Origin: Methylobacterium longum
Lineage (GTDB): Bacteria > Pseudomonadota > Alphaproteobacteria > Rhizobiales > Beijerinckiaceae
Assembly (NCBI RefSeq): GCF_022179385.1
Contig: NZ_BPQS01000003.1
Coordinates: 235,112 to 299,111, forward strand
Reading direction: 5' to 3'
DNA: 64,000 bases
Below are positions 10,349 through 19,787 of this stretch, one piece after another. The notes below the pieces were generated by a model. That model searched no databases. It was not told where the DNA came from and saw nothing but the letters and a program-made list of their open reading frames with translations. A program made the translations under genes and the position numbers. Position 1 is the stretch's first letter, and the number at the start of each line of letters is the position of its first letter.

Positions 10349-12250
10349 TTGCAGCCTCGAACAGCGGAGCGGGCGAGCGGCGTCTCTCGCCGTGCCCTGC
10401 TGGGCGGAGCCGGTGCCGCCCTGCTCTGGCCGCGCGGCAGCCGGGCCGATGCCGACGTCCCCGCCCCTCCCACCGCCCCCTTCGTCGCCGATCTCCCGGC
10501 CCGCGGGCGGAAGATCGGCGCGACCGGCGGGACGATCCGCACGCTGATCGCCAAGGCGCGGGACGTCCGCTACCTCTCGGTCTACGGCTACACCCGCCTC
10601 GTCGGCTACGATTCCGACCTGACCCTGCGGCCCGACGTGCTGGAGCGCGTCGACGTCGAGGGCGGCCGGTTCACCTTCACGCTGCGGGACGGCCACCGCT
10701 GGTCGGACGGGCACCCGTTCACCACGGAGGACTTCCGCTACTTCTGGGAGGATGTGGCCAACGAGAAGGCGTTGAGCCCGGAGGGGCCGCCGGCCTTCTT
10801 CCTCGTAGATGGAAAGCCGCCGCAGGTCGAGTTCCTCGATCCGCGCACGGTCCGCTACAGCTGGGACCGGCCGAATCCGATGTTCCTGCCGGCGCTCGCC
10901 GCCCCGCGCGACCCGCTGATCTACCGCCCGTCGCACTATCTCAAGCCCTTCCACGCCCGCTACGTCGGCAAGGACGCGGCGGATGCGAAGGCCAAGGCGC
11001 TGAAGCTGCGCGGCTGGCCGGCGATGCACAACCGCCTCGACGACAATTACGAGCTGAACAACCCGGATTGCCCGACCCTACAGGCCTGGGTACCCCGCAC
11101 CCGGTCGCCCGCCACGCGCTTCCGCTTCGAGCGCAACCGCAGCTACCATCGCGTCGACACGGCCGGCACGCAGCTCCCCTACGTCGACTCCATCGTGATG
11201 GACGTGGCCTCGCAGGGCCTGCTCGTCGCCAAGACCAACGCGGGCGAGGCGGACCTGATGTTCCGCGGCCTGTCGATGCTCGACATCCCGAGTCTGAAGG
11301 AGGGCGAGAAGGCGCACCGGTACCGCACCAACCTGTGGCCCGTGGCCCGCGGCTCGGAGATCGCCCTCTACCCGAACCTGACCACCCTCGACCCGGTGCT
11401 GCGCGCCCTCAACCGCGACGTCCGCTACCGCCGCGCCCTGTCGCTCGCCATCGACCGGCGGACGCTCAACAACACGCTCTTGTTCGGCCTGGGCACCGAG
11501 GGCAACGACACGATCGTGCCCGAGAGCCCCTTGTTCTCGCCGGAGCTCAGGACGCTCCACGCCACCTACGAGCCCGCGCAGGCCGCGCGCCTCCTCGACG
11601 CGGTGGGGCTGGACCGCCGCGACGGCTCGGGCACGCGCCTCATGGCCGATGGGCGGCCGCTCGAGATCGTCGTGGAGAGCGACGGCGAGGCCGAGATGGT
11701 CCTCGACGCGCTCCTGCTCATCACCGAGTTCTGGCGTGAGGTCGGCATCCGCCTCATCACCAAGCCGCAGGAGCGCACGAACCTGCGCCGCCGCTCCGTG
11801 GGCGGCCTCACCGTCATGGTCGCCGCCCAGGGACTCGACCTCGCGGTGCCGACCGCGATCATGCCGCCGACGGAGCTGAGCCCGGCCCAGGCCGAGCATT
11901 ATTCCTGGCCGCTCTGGAGCCTGAACGTCGAGAGCCACGGCAAGAGCGGTCAGCCCTGCGACGTGGCGGAGGTGCGACAGCTCCTCGACCTCGACCGCCG
12001 ATGGCGCGACACGGACGATGCGGGGACGCAGGCCTCGATCTGGCGCGCGATGTTGGCGAACCACGCGGAGAACACCTGGGTGATCGGCACCGTGGCGGGC
12101 GCGCTGCAGCCGGTGGTCGGCGCCGACCGCCTGATCAACCTGCCCAAGCGCGCCCTGTATTCCTGGGAGCCCAACGCGATGATCGGCGTGCAGCGCCTCG
12201 ACGAGATGTTCTTCGACAGCGGCGCCGACACGCGCGCGGAGGCCCGGTGA
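10349..12250 (+). CDS. ABC transporter periplasmic solute-binding protein, family 5, with Tat-like signal
   Basis: A 633-residue extracellular solute-binding protein of the oligopeptide/dipeptide (SBP_bac_5) family. I prefer the TTG at 10349: an AAGGA Shine-Dalgarno lies 10 nt upstream, and the protein then begins with a short basic region, SRRALLGGAGAALLW and an SRADA cleavage region, a twin-arginine-like signal. The family core follows: VEGGRFTFTLRDGHRWSDG and FTTEDFRYFWEDV, then YRRALSLAIDRRTLNN near residue 370. The alternative ATG at 10103 would bury the signal behind about 80 unrelated residues. The stop overlaps the permease GTG. It should capture the ligand for the ATPase and permeases of this operon; a Tat signal would imply export in a folded state. 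Confidence 0.85.
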   Translation: MQPRTAERASGVSRRALLGGAGAALLWPRGSRADADVPAPPTAPFVADLPARGRKIGATGGTIRTLIAKARDVRYLSVYGYTRLVGYDSDLTLRPDVLERVDVEGGRFTFTLRDGHRWSDGHPFTTEDFRYFWEDVANEKALSPEGPPAFFLVDGKPPQVEFLDPRTVRYSWDRPNPMFLPALAAPRDPLIYRPSHYLKPFHARYVGKDAADAKAKALKLRGWPAMHNRLDDNYELNNPDCPTLQAWVPRTRSPATRFRFERNRSYHRVDTAGTQLPYVDSIVMDVASQGLLVAKTNAGEADLMFRGLSMLDIPSLKEGEKAHRYRTNLWPVARGSEIALYPNLTTLDPVLRALNRDVRYRRALSLAIDRRTLNNTLLFGLGTEGNDTIVPESPLFSPELRTLHATYEPAQAARLLDAVGLDRRDGSGTRLMADGRPLEIVVESDGEAEMVLDALLLITEFWREVGIRLITKPQERTNLRRRSVGGLTVMVAAQGLDLAVPTAIMPPTELSPAQAEHYSWPLWSLNVESHGKSGQPCDVAEVRQLLDLDRRWRDTDDAGTQASIWRAMLANHAENTWVIGTVAGALQPVVGADRLINLPKRALYSWEPNAMIGVQRLDEMFFDSGADTRAEAR

Positions 12251-13263
12251 TCGGCCAGATCCTCCGCCGCGTCGTGACCATGGCGCTGACGCTCCTCGTC
12301 ATCTCGGCGCTGGTGTTCGTCATCATCAAGCTGCCGCCCGGCGACTACCTGACCAACCGGATCATGGAGCTTCGCGCCACCGGCGACGCGAGCTCGGTCG
12401 CGAAGGCCGAGCTTCTGATCCGGCAATACGGCCTCGACCGGCCGGTCTGGCAGCAATATCTCATGTGGATCGGCGTCATGCCCGGCGCCGCGGGCTTCTC
12501 GGGCCTGCTCCAGGGCGATTGGGGCTGGTCGTTCGAGTACGACAAGCCGGTATCCGAGGTCGTGGGCGACGCCCTCTGGCTGACGCTGCTGATCAACCTG
12601 ACGGCCGTCATCTTCGTCCATCTCGTGGCGATCCCGGCGGCGATCTACTCCGCAACCCATCGGCACACCGTTGGGGACGCGGTCGTGACGCTCCTGGGCT
12701 ATTTCGGGCTCGCCGTGCCGGGTTTTCTGCTGGCGCTGATCCTGCTGTTCTACGCCAACCGCCTGTTCGGCCTGTCAATCGGCGGCCTCTACGATTCGGC
12801 GCTGACCAACCAGCCCTGGACCTGGGAGAAGGTCCGCTCCCTCCTGGCGCACCTGATCGTGCCCACCCTCGTGATCGGGCTCGGTGGGACCGCGGCGATG
12901 ATCCGGCGCATGCGCGCCAACCTGCTCGACGAGCTCGCCAAGCCCTACACGGTCACGGCCCGGGCCAAGGGGCTGCCGCCCCTCAAGGCGCTGCTGAAAT
13001 ATCCGTTCCGGATGTCGCTCAACCCGTTCGTGGCGGATATCGGCAACCTGCTGCCGCACCTCGTGTCGGGTTCGGTGCTGGTCTCCCTGGTGCTCAGCCT
13101 GCCGACCGTGGGTCCGCTGCTCCTCGACGCCCTGCGCAGCCAGGACCAGTTCATGGCCGGCTTCATCCTGATGTTCGTGGCCGGCCTGACGCTGGTCGGC
13201 ATGCTGATCTCGGATCTGACCCTGGTCTGGCTCGACCCGCGCATCCGCATGGGCCTGCGATGA
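12247..13263 (+). CDS. Oligopeptide-type ABC transporter permease 1 (DppB/YejB-like)
   Basis: A 338-residue inner-membrane permease. It begins with the hallmark N-terminal helix (ILRRVVTMALTLLVISALVFVIIK) and has the periplasmic QYGLDRPVWQQYL segment, GDWGWSF, and the conserved EAA-loop region RMRANLLDELAKPYTVTARAKG that contacts the ATPase. About six membrane segments are visible. GTG 12247 overlaps the previous TGA by 4 nt, and the stop overlaps the next ATG by 4 nt. It forms the channel with the following permease. Confidence 0.9.
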   Translation: MIGQILRRVVTMALTLLVISALVFVIIKLPPGDYLTNRIMELRATGDASSVAKAELLIRQYGLDRPVWQQYLMWIGVMPGAAGFSGLLQGDWGWSFEYDKPVSEVVGDALWLTLLINLTAVIFVHLVAIPAAIYSATHRHTVGDAVVTLLGYFGLAVPGFLLALILLFYANRLFGLSIGGLYDSALTNQPWTWEKVRSLLAHLIVPTLVIGLGGTAAMIRRMRANLLDELAKPYTVTARAKGLPPLKALLKYPFRMSLNPFVADIGNLLPHLVSGSVLVSLVLSLPTVGPLLLDALRSQDQFMAGFILMFVAGLTLVGMLISDLTLVWLDPRIRMGLR

Positions 13264-14405
13264 GCGACGGGACCGCCGCCGGCCACTACGTCGATCCGGC
13301 GCCCTTCGAGCCGGAGGCGCGGGGCGAGAGCCCGGTCGGCTCCGCCTCGGCCTGGCGGCTGATCCTGCGCAAGTTCCTGCGCCACCGCATCGCCGTCGGC
13401 TCGGCGCTGATCCTGCTCGCGCTCTACGCCACGGTGCCGTTCGTGGAGATGCTCGCCCCCTACGGCCAGGCGCGGCGCAACGGCGACTTCCTGTACGCCC
13501 CGCCCCAGGGAGTCCACCTGTTCCACGAGGGGCGGTTGGTCGGCCCGTTCGTCTACCCGTACCGGGCCCATCTCGACCTCGATACCTTCCGCCGGAACTA
13601 CGTGGTGGACGGAGCGGCTCCCCAGCCGCTGCGTTTCCTCTGCCGGGGCGACGGCTACGACTGGCTGGGGCTGATCCACACCGACCTGCACCTCGTCTGC
13701 CCACCGGAGAACGGCACCCTGTTCCTGCTCGGCACCGACAAGCTGGGCCGCGACCTGTTCTCGCGCATCATCTACGGGGCGCGAATCTCCCTGACGATCG
13801 GCCTCGTGGGCGTGGCGATCTCCTTCGCCCTCGGGCTCTTCTTCGGCGGGATCGCCGGCTATTTCGGCGGGCTCGTGGATGCCGGCGTGCAGCGGCTGAT
13901 CGAGGTGGTGCGCTCCCTGCCGGAGCTGCCGCTCTGGCTCGCCCTGTCGGCGGCGCTGCCGCCGAACTGGAGCCCGCTGCTGATCTTCTTCGGCATCACG
14001 GTGATCCTCGGCCTGCTCGACTGGCCCGGCCTCGCCCGTGCCGTGCGCGGCAAGCTGCTGGCCCTGCGCGAGGAGGATTTCGTGCAGGCCGCCGAGCTGA
14101 TGGGCGCCTCGCCCACAAGGGTGATCGGCCGCCACCTGATTCCCAACTTCATGAGCCACCTGATCGCCTCGGCGACCCTGTCGATCCCCACCATGATCCT
14201 CGGCGAGACCGCCCTGTCGTTCCTCGGCCTGGGCCTGCGGCCTCCGGTGACGAGTTGGGGCGTCCTCCTGAACGAGTCTCAGAACCTCGCGGCGGTGCAG
14301 CTATACCCGTGGCTGCTGCTGCCGGTGCTGCCGGTTCTCGTGACCGTGCTGGCCTTCAACTTCATGGGCGACGGCCTTCGGGACGCAGCCGATCCGTATC
14401 ACTGA
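13260..14405 (+). CDS. Oligopeptide-type ABC transporter permease 2 (DppC/YejE-like)
   Basis: A 381-residue inner-membrane permease and last gene of the operon. The first helix is at about residues 40-60. A large periplasmic insert of about 90 residues precedes LLGTDKLGRDLFSRIIYGARIS, the diagnostic DppC-family motif. The EAA loop reads DFVQAAELMGASPTRVIGRH, and the protein ends with ALSFLGLGLRPPVTSWG and a final helix. The long insert and the YejE-like ending match YejE-type permeases rather than the short DppC type. ATG 13260 overlaps the upstream TGA. YejABEF relatives import peptides and microcin C, but the ligand here is unknown. Confidence 0.9.
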   Translation: MSDGTAAGHYVDPAPFEPEARGESPVGSASAWRLILRKFLRHRIAVGSALILLALYATVPFVEMLAPYGQARRNGDFLYAPPQGVHLFHEGRLVGPFVYPYRAHLDLDTFRRNYVVDGAAPQPLRFLCRGDGYDWLGLIHTDLHLVCPPENGTLFLLGTDKLGRDLFSRIIYGARISLTIGLVGVAISFALGLFFGGIAGYFGGLVDAGVQRLIEVVRSLPELPLWLALSAALPPNWSPLLIFFGITVILGLLDWPGLARAVRGKLLALREEDFVQAAELMGASPTRVIGRHLIPNFMSHLIASATLSIPTMILGETALSFLGLGLRPPVTSWGVLLNESQNLAAVQLYPWLLLPVLPVLVTVLAFNFMGDGLRDAADPYH

Positions 14406-14521
14406 CCCCGGGGCCGAAGCGGACGGGTGGGGCGGGGATCCGGCGTCCCGGTCAAACCGCCGGACGATGGTCCGCCAGTCCGGGGCGGTGACGACGCGAA
14501 CCGCCGGGCGCCGTCACGCGC

Positions 14522-16735
14522 CTATCCCGCCAGAGGCAGCGGCGCGATCCGGGCCGGCGCGGCAACGCTCTTGCGCTCCGCCAGGCCGGGGGCGGGCACC
14601 GGCGCGTTGATGGTGCAGACCACCCCGGTCGGCTCGTAGGACAGGCAAACGTCGCCGGCGAGTTCGCGGGCGAGGCTGCGCTCGATCAGGCGCGATCCGA
14701 ACCCCGTGCGGGTCGGCTTCTTCACCGGCGGGCCGCCGCTCTCGGCCCAGCGCAGGAACAGCTGTGTCTCCGCCTCGCGCCGCACCGTCCAGGAGATCTC
14801 GACGCAGCCGCCCTCCTTCGAGAGCGCGCCGTACTTCACCGCGTTGGTGCCGAGTTCGTGCAGGGCCATGGCGATCGAGAGGGCGAGCCGCGGCGGCAGG
14901 CGCAGGGCCGGCCCGACCACTTTGAAGCGGGAGGCCCGGCCATCGGCGGATTCGAGCGGCCGGATCGCGTCCGCCACCACGGCCGACAGCTCCGCGCCCT
15001 CCCAGCTCTCCCGGGTCAGCACGTCGTGGACGCGCGCGAGCGCCAACAGCCGCGCCTCGAAGGCGGCCCGGGCCGCATCGGCCTCGGCGCCTTCCAGTCC
15101 GCGCAGGGACTGTGCGGCGATCGACTGCACGGTGGCGAGGGTGTTCTTCACCCGGTGATTCAGTTCGTGGATCAGGAGCAGCAGGTGCTCCTCGGCGTTC
15201 TTCGCCTCCGAGATGTCGATGTTGCAGCCGGTGTAGCCGAGGAAATTCTGGTCGTCGTCGAGCCGCGGCACGCCCTCACACTGAAGCCAGCGCACCACCC
15301 CGTCCTTGTCGATCACCCGAACCTCGAGGCGGAACGGACTGCGCGCGTCGAAGGCCTCCGCAAAGGCCGCGCGGAACGAGTCCAGGTCGTCGGGATGGAC
15401 GATGCGGTGCCAGCCGGCGTCGGCGAACTCCGAGGCCGGCATCCCGAAGAGGTGCTCGAAATGGAGGTTCGCGAAACTGACCGCGCCGGTCTCGTCGGTC
15501 ATCCAGATCAGCGCCGGTGCCGAATCAGCCATGTGGCGGAAGCGCGCCTCGCTCTCGCTGAGCGCGGTCAGGCCCCGGCGCGTGTCGGCCAGGGCCCGGT
15601 CGCGCTCCTCCTCCCGGGTGCGCAGCCGCAGCGACGCGTCCGACAGGACCGAGCCGAGCCGCTCGATCTCGTGCACCGGCGACGATACCCGCGGGATGGC
15701 CTCGCCACGCGCCAGAGCCGGCCCCGAGGCGGCCAGCAGACGGAGCGGGCGCGAGACCCGGGACCAGAGGTTCACCGCCAAGACCGACGAGGTCGCCAGC
15801 ACGAGCAGGCCGAAGCCCGCAAAGGCCCAGATCCAGCGCCGCACGCGCGCGTCCACGAGGGCCTGGGGGATGCTGGTGGCGACCATCCAGCCCGTGAGCC
15901 GGGAGCGCGCCTCGATGACCACGACCGGCTTGTGCTGCCGGTCCTGGCCCTCCCAGACGCCGGGCGTCGCCGTCTGGACCTGCCGGAGGCTGGCGAGGCG
16001 CGGGCGCCCGATCACGGCCTCGGGATCCGGCAGGCGCGCCAGCACGGTGCCGGCCCGATCGGTGATTCCCGTGGTCCAGCCCGGCACGACCTCGCGGGAC
16101 AGGATGCCCTGCAGGCGGGCGAGCGGAACCGTGAAGCTCAGGATGTAGGCGGCCTCGCCGTCCATCATCACCGGAACGCCGACCGAGTAGGTCGCCTCGG
16201 CGGGAGTCGGCCCCGGCACGTAGCCGCTGACCATGGCGCGCTGGGTGCCCCGGGCCAGTTCCTGGTCGAAGGGCAGCGTCATCACCGGCAGCGGCGCGCC
16301 GCGGGGAACGCCGGTGTTGACAACCTCCTGGCCGTTGGGCCGGCGCAGCAGCACATCGAGGTCGATCGATTCCCGCACGAGGCGGGCCTGCCCGTCGAAG
16401 GCCTCGAAGTCGCCCTGGCGGATCCGGGGCGAGGTGGCGAGCGTCTGCAGCACCGACACGAGCCCCGCGGTGTCGCGATCCAGCGACAGGCCGATCCCGC
16501 GGACGTTCTCGCGCGCGTCCTGCTCGAAGCGCGAGCGCTCGGCGGAAGCGTAGCGCATCAGCAGGATGCTGGTGAACAGGAGCCCGGGGCCGATGAGCGC
16601 GACCACGAGCGCGATCAGGTAGACCTGCGTGGAGAAGCCGTTGCTCCTGAAGCGGTTGATCCGCCGCGCCAGCCAGGTGCGGCGCGCGGGAATCACCGCG
16701 GGAACGCCGCCCTTCCTGTGGTGATCCGGACTCAA
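14522..16735 (-). CDS. Membrane sensor histidine kinase, HWE family, with PAS domain
   Basis: A 737-residue sensor kinase convergent with the ABC operon. Two membrane helices, near residues 38-62 and 298-322, flank a periplasmic sensory region of the double-Cache type (contains YSVGVPVMMDGEAAYILSF). A HAMP-like segment, a PAS domain (FRHMADSAPALIWMTDETG) and the kinase core follow. The phosphoacceptor region reads HELNHRVKNTLATVQSIA. The N-box has an extra His (ALHELGTNAVKYGAL), and WAESGG gives the W-x-E, the features that define HWE kinases. The start is a TTG at 16735. No response regulator is adjacent, so it is an orphan. HWE kinases in this group often feed the general stress response or light signalling; the stimulus cannot be told from sequence. 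Confidence 0.88.
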   Translation of the reverse strand: MSPDHHRKGGVPAVIPARRTWLARRINRFRSNGFSTQVYLIALVVALIGPGLLFTSILLMRYASAERSRFEQDARENVRGIGLSLDRDTAGLVSVLQTLATSPRIRQGDFEAFDGQARLVRESIDLDVLLRRPNGQEVVNTGVPRGAPLPVMTLPFDQELARGTQRAMVSGYVPGPTPAEATYSVGVPVMMDGEAAYILSFTVPLARLQGILSREVVPGWTTGITDRAGTVLARLPDPEAVIGRPRLASLRQVQTATPGVWEGQDRQHKPVVVIEARSRLTGWMVATSIPQALVDARVRRWIWAFAGFGLLVLATSSVLAVNLWSRVSRPLRLLAASGPALARGEAIPRVSSPVHEIERLGSVLSDASLRLRTREEERDRALADTRRGLTALSESEARFRHMADSAPALIWMTDETGAVSFANLHFEHLFGMPASEFADAGWHRIVHPDDLDSFRAAFAEAFDARSPFRLEVRVIDKDGVVRWLQCEGVPRLDDDQNFLGYTGCNIDISEAKNAEEHLLLLIHELNHRVKNTLATVQSIAAQSLRGLEGAEADAARAAFEARLLALARVHDVLTRESWEGAELSAVVADAIRPLESADGRASRFKVVGPALRLPPRLALSIAMALHELGTNAVKYGALSKEGGCVEISWTVRREAETQLFLRWAESGGPPVKKPTRTGFGSRLIERSLARELAGDVCLSYEPTGVVCTINAPVPAPGLAERKSVAAPARIAPLPLAG

Positions 16736-16790
16736 GCGGCGCCCCTCCCCGGCCCACGGATATCCGCGGGCGCCTGGCTGTTGCCTCGCC

Positions 16791-17132
16791 TCATGGCCGG
16801 TCGATATGGCCGAGATCGCGCCCCGGGTCGAGGCGATCGCGCACGCGCTGCTTGAGCGCCTTCACGTCGGGGAAGCCGCCGTCGCGCACCCGCTCCCACA
16901 CGACGTGGCCGTTCATCTCGATGCGGAAGGCACCACCGGATGCGGGAACCAGGGCCACTTCGCCGAGATCGTCGCGGAAGGTCGAGAGCAGTTCCTGCGC
17001 CATCCAGGCGGAGCGCAAGAGCCAGTTGCACTGGGTGCAGTAGGTGATCGCCACGCGCGGCCGCTCCGCCCGCGCTGCGCCCTCTGCCGTCACGTCGCTG
17101 CCGGGCATCGCGCCCGCTGGCCCCTCGTGCAT
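16791..17132 (-). CDS. SelT/SelW/SelH-like thioredoxin-fold protein
   Basis: A small protein of about 113 residues. The core RVAITYCTQCNWLLRSAWMAQELLSTF carries the C-x-x-C redox motif (CTQC) at the same place as the selenocysteine motif of Rdx/SelW proteins, here with two cysteines. SGGAFRIEMNGHVVWERVRDGGFP is the second conserved block. The start is uncertain: ATG at 17132 or 17108, or TTG at 17168; the conserved core begins about 35 residues into the longest form, so the leader is probably not essential. The family is thought to act in thiol redox regulation; bacterial roles are poorly defined. It lies 55 nt upstream of the kinase gene on the same strand and could be co-transcribed. Confidence 0.8.
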   Translation of the reverse strand: MHEGPAGAMPGSDVTAEGAARAERPRVAITYCTQCNWLLRSAWMAQELLSTFRDDLGEVALVPASGGAFRIEMNGHVVWERVRDGGFPDVKALKQRVRDRLDPGRDLGHIDRP

Positions 17133-17535
17133 GCCCGCAACAGCGCACCGGGCCGGCGACGTTGTCAACCGTGGACCGGCGGCTGGCCGCAGGATCGCGC
17201 CTCGGTTTGCACCTGTGGATTGCTCCGGAGCCGGCTCGCGGTCGGTGCTGCGCTGAGTCGGAACTGGGACCCGTTTTCCTGGACGTGCCCCGGACTACGG
17301 CGCGTGGAGGGACACGCGCCGCCGGCGGCCCATGCGGCGGGCCCGGGTTGCCGTGCGGAGCCGGGAACAGGCCGGGGCAGCGGTGCCGTGCCCGGTTTTC
17401 GGCCTCACGCCACCGAAGGTGGCGCGCCGTGCTTGACGTCCTGGGCCGCCGCGCCCTAGAAGGCCCGCCACCGGGTCGCCACGCTTCGAAGCGCAGGCGG
17501 GCGCCGGGCGTACGCTTCACGCGACACGCCGGTAC
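17133..17535. other. Gap upstream of tRNA-Val
   Basis: About 400 bases without a supported gene. Open frames exist on both strands, but none has a ribosome binding site, conserved motif or credible composition. It should hold the promoters of the SelT/SelW-like gene (minus) and the tRNA (plus). Confidence 0.4.
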
Positions 17536-17610
17536 GGACGGTTAGCACAGCGGTAGTGCGTTCCCTTCACACGGGAAAGGTCGCAGGTTCGATCCCTGCA
17601 CCGTCCACCA
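17536..17610 (+). tRNA. tRNA-Val (anticodon CAC)
   Basis: Complete cloverleaf: acceptor stem GGACGGT (17536-17542) pairs with ACCGTCC (17600-17606) over 7 bp. The D-stem is GCAC/GTGC, and the anticodon stem TTCCC/GGGAA encloses loop TTCACAC with anticodon CAC. The T-stem GCAGG/CCTGC encloses TTCGATC. The discriminator base is A, and CCA is encoded at 17608-17610. It reads the GTG valine codon, common in this GC-rich genome. I see no integrase or repeat of its 3' end nearby, so no sign of an integrated element. Confidence 0.97.
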
Positions 17611-17755
17611 TCCCCCTCCCCCCGAAAATCGGACCCGCGCGTCGGTTTGCCACCGGATAGACGCGTGCTAAGGGCGCACGATCGGCGAACACATAAGCTT
17701 GGATCCGGGCCGAACCCGGGTCGCGGCGACCGGTAGGGGAAGGGCGGAAACAGCC

Positions 17756-19288
17756 ATGAAGGATATCCTCGACAAGCTCGCGGACCGCCGGGCGCAGGCC
17801 CGGCTCGGCGGCGGTGAGAAGCGCGTCGAGGCGCAGCACAAGCGCGGCAAGCTCACGGCGCGGGAGCGCATCGAACTCCTCCTCGACCACGGGTCGTTCG
17901 AGGAATTCGACATGTTCGTGCAGCATCGCTCCACCGATTTCGGCATGGAGAAGCAGAAGATCCCCGGCGACGGCGTGGTCACCGGCTGGGGCACGATCAA
18001 CGGCCGCACGGTGTTCCTGTTCTCCAAGGACTTCACGGTGTTCGGCGGCTCCCTCTCGGAGGCGCACGCCCAGAAGATCGTGAAGGTGCAGGACATGGCG
18101 CTGAAGATGCGCGCCCCGATCATCGGCATCTTCGATGCCGGCGGCGCGCGGATCCAGGAGGGGGTGGCCGCGCTCGGCGGCTACGGCGAGGTGTTCCGCC
18201 GCAACGTCATGGCCTCGGGCGTAATCCCGCAGATCTCGGTCATCATGGGACCGTGCGCGGGCGGCGACGTCTACTCCCCCGCCATGACCGACTTCATCTT
18301 CATGGTCCGCGACACGAGCTACATGTTCGTCACCGGGCCGGATGTGGTGAAGACGGTCACCAACGAGGTCGTGACCGCCGAGGAACTCGGCGGCGCCAAA
18401 GTCCACACCAGCAAGTCGTCGATCGCCGACGGCTCCTTCGAGAACGACGTGGAGGCGATCCTCCAGATCCGTCGCCTGCTCGACTTCCTGCCGGCCAACA
18501 ACACCGACGGCGTTCCGGAACTGGAGAGCTTCGACGACGTCAACCGCCTCGACGCCTCCCTCGACACGCTGATCCCCGACAATCCGAACAAGCCCTACGA
18601 CATGGGCGAACTGATCCGCCGCGTGGTCGACGAGGGCGACTTCTTCGAGATCCAGGCGGCTTACGCGCGCAACATCATCACGGGCTTCGGCCGGATCGAG
18701 GGGCGCACGGTCGGCTTCGTGGCCAACCAGCCGCTGGTTCTGGCCGGCGTGCTCGACTCGGATGCCTCGCGCAAGGCCGCGCGCTTCGTGCGCTACTGCG
18801 ACGCCTTCGGCATCCCGATCGTGACCCTGGTGGACGTGCCGGGCTTCCTGCCGGGCACGGCGCAGGAATATGGCGGGCTGATCAAGCACGGCGCGAAGCT
18901 GCTGTTCGCGTACTCGCAGGCGACGGTGCCGCTGGTCACGATCATCACCCGCAAGGCCTTCGGCGGCGCCTACGACGTGATGGCGTCCAAGCACGTCGGC
19001 GCGGACGTGAACTACGCGTGGCCGACCGCCCAGATCGCCGTGATGGGTGCCAAGGGTGCGGTGGAGATCATCTTCCGCAGCGAACTCGGCGATCCCGACA
19101 AGATCGCGGCCCGCACCGGCGAGTACGAGGACCGGTTCCTGTCGCCGTTCGTGGCGGCCGAGCGCGGCTACATCGACGAGGTGATCATGCCGCACTCGAC
19201 CCGCCGCCGGATCGCCCGGGCCCTGGGCATGCTCCGCACCAAGAAGATGGAGCAGCCCTGGAAGAAGCACGACAACATCCCGCTCTGA
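17756..19288 (+). CDS. pccB: Propionyl-CoA carboxylase beta (carboxyltransferase) subunit
   Basis: A 510-residue acyl-CoA carboxyltransferase, exactly the usual PccB length. It transfers carboxyl from biotin on the alpha subunit to propionyl-CoA, giving methylmalonyl-CoA, a step of the ethylmalonyl-CoA and propionate routes. Evidence: [20 protein letters not shown] at the N-terminus, [12 protein letters not shown] and [18 protein letters not shown] (oxyanion and CoA pocket), and [28 protein letters not shown] with [12 protein letters not shown] in the C-terminal half. A GGGGAAGGG ribosome site precedes ATG 17756. The propionyl-CoA-type residues (not acetyl- or methylcrotonyl-) fit the overall similarity. 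The alpha subunit and methylmalonyl-CoA mutase are not in the window. Confidence 0.93.
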   Translation: MKDILDKLADRRAQARLGGGEKRVEAQHKRGKLTARERIELLLDHGSFEEFDMFVQHRSTDFGMEKQKIPGDGVVTGWGTINGRTVFLFSKDFTVFGGSLSEAHAQKIVKVQDMALKMRAPIIGIFDAGGARIQEGVAALGGYGEVFRRNVMASGVIPQISVIMGPCAGGDVYSPAMTDFIFMVRDTSYMFVTGPDVVKTVTNEVVTAEELGGAKVHTSKSSIADGSFENDVEAILQIRRLLDFLPANNTDGVPELESFDDVNRLDASLDTLIPDNPNKPYDMGELIRRVVDEGDFFEIQAAYARNIITGFGRIEGRTVGFVANQPLVLAGVLDSDASRKAARFVRYCDAFGIPIVTLVDVPGFLPGTAQEYGGLIKHGAKLLFAYSQATVPLVTIITRKAFGGAYDVMASKHVGADVNYAWPTAQIAVMGAKGAVEIIFRSELGDPDKIAARTGEYEDRFLSPFVAAERGYIDEVIMPHSTRRRIARALGMLRTKKMEQPWKKHDNIPL

Positions 19289-19306
19289 GGCGGGCGGCTG
19301 CCCGCC
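19289..19306. terminator. Hairpin between convergent pccB and secreted-protein gene
   Basis: GGCGGGC (19289-19295) and GCCCGCC (19300-19306) form a 7-bp perfect stem with a 4-nt loop immediately after the pccB stop. No U-tract follows on either strand, so it is at best a weak bidirectional or Rho-assisted terminator. Confidence 0.4.
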
Positions 19307-19325
19307 CGGCGGTCCGTCGCTGGCC

Positions 19326-19787
19326 TCAGCTCCGGTCGCTGTGCTCGATCACGGCGCACAGGGTCAGCGGTCCCTTGTCGGGCGACACCATCGCCGAGCA
19401 GGTTACCCGTGCGCCGCCCAGATCGACGTTGCTGTGGCGCAGCTTGGTGGCGACGGCCTGAGCCTTATGGGCGGCCTCCGTGATCACCGCGGCGTCGATG
19501 CCGGTCACCGCGTGGCCGGCCTGGCCGAACAGCGTGTAGTAGCTCTCCGGCGGGTTCGCGCCGCGGTACTGCGCGCCCACCGACGACAGGGCGGGCATCC
19601 CGCAGGCGAGGGTCAGGGTCATGTCGGGCCCTGCCGTGAAGCTGGCGTAGTCGCTTCGGCGTTCGGAGGCCTTGGCCTCCGTCTCGGCCGTGACCTTGTC
19701 GATCAGGGCGTCACAGGATTCCGCGCGGGCGGACCCGTGGCCGGCCGCGAGGGCTGAGACGATCAGGACGGGAAGGAGCGCGCGCAT
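19326..19787 (-). CDS. Secreted protein of unknown function
   Basis: A 153-residue protein with a clear Sec signal peptide (MRALLPVLIVSALAAGHGSARA then ESC). The mature part has three cysteines besides the one near the cleavage site (AESC, LACGMP, VTCSAM, LTLCAV), suggesting two disulfides in the periplasm. I do not recognise a family. It is convergent with pccB and stands alone, with a 410-base gap upstream. ATG 19787 is the only start that retains the signal peptide. Confidence 0.7.
   Translation of the reverse strand: MRALLPVLIVSALAAGHGSARAESCDALIDKVTAETEAKASERRSDYASFTAGPDMTLTLACGMPALSSVGAQYRGANPPESYYTLFGQAGHAVTGIDAAVITEAAHKAQAVATKLRHSNVDLGGARVTCSAMVSPDKGPLTLCAVIEHSDRS

Noticed and set aside
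17536..17610. Attachment site of an integrated element at tRNA-Val
   Set aside because: No integrase and no repeat of the tRNA 3' end within the window; neighbours are housekeeping genes.
17567..19270. A 567-codon minus-strand frame opposite pccB
   Set aside because: Antisense of pccB with no ribosome site or domain similarity; typical high-GC shadow.
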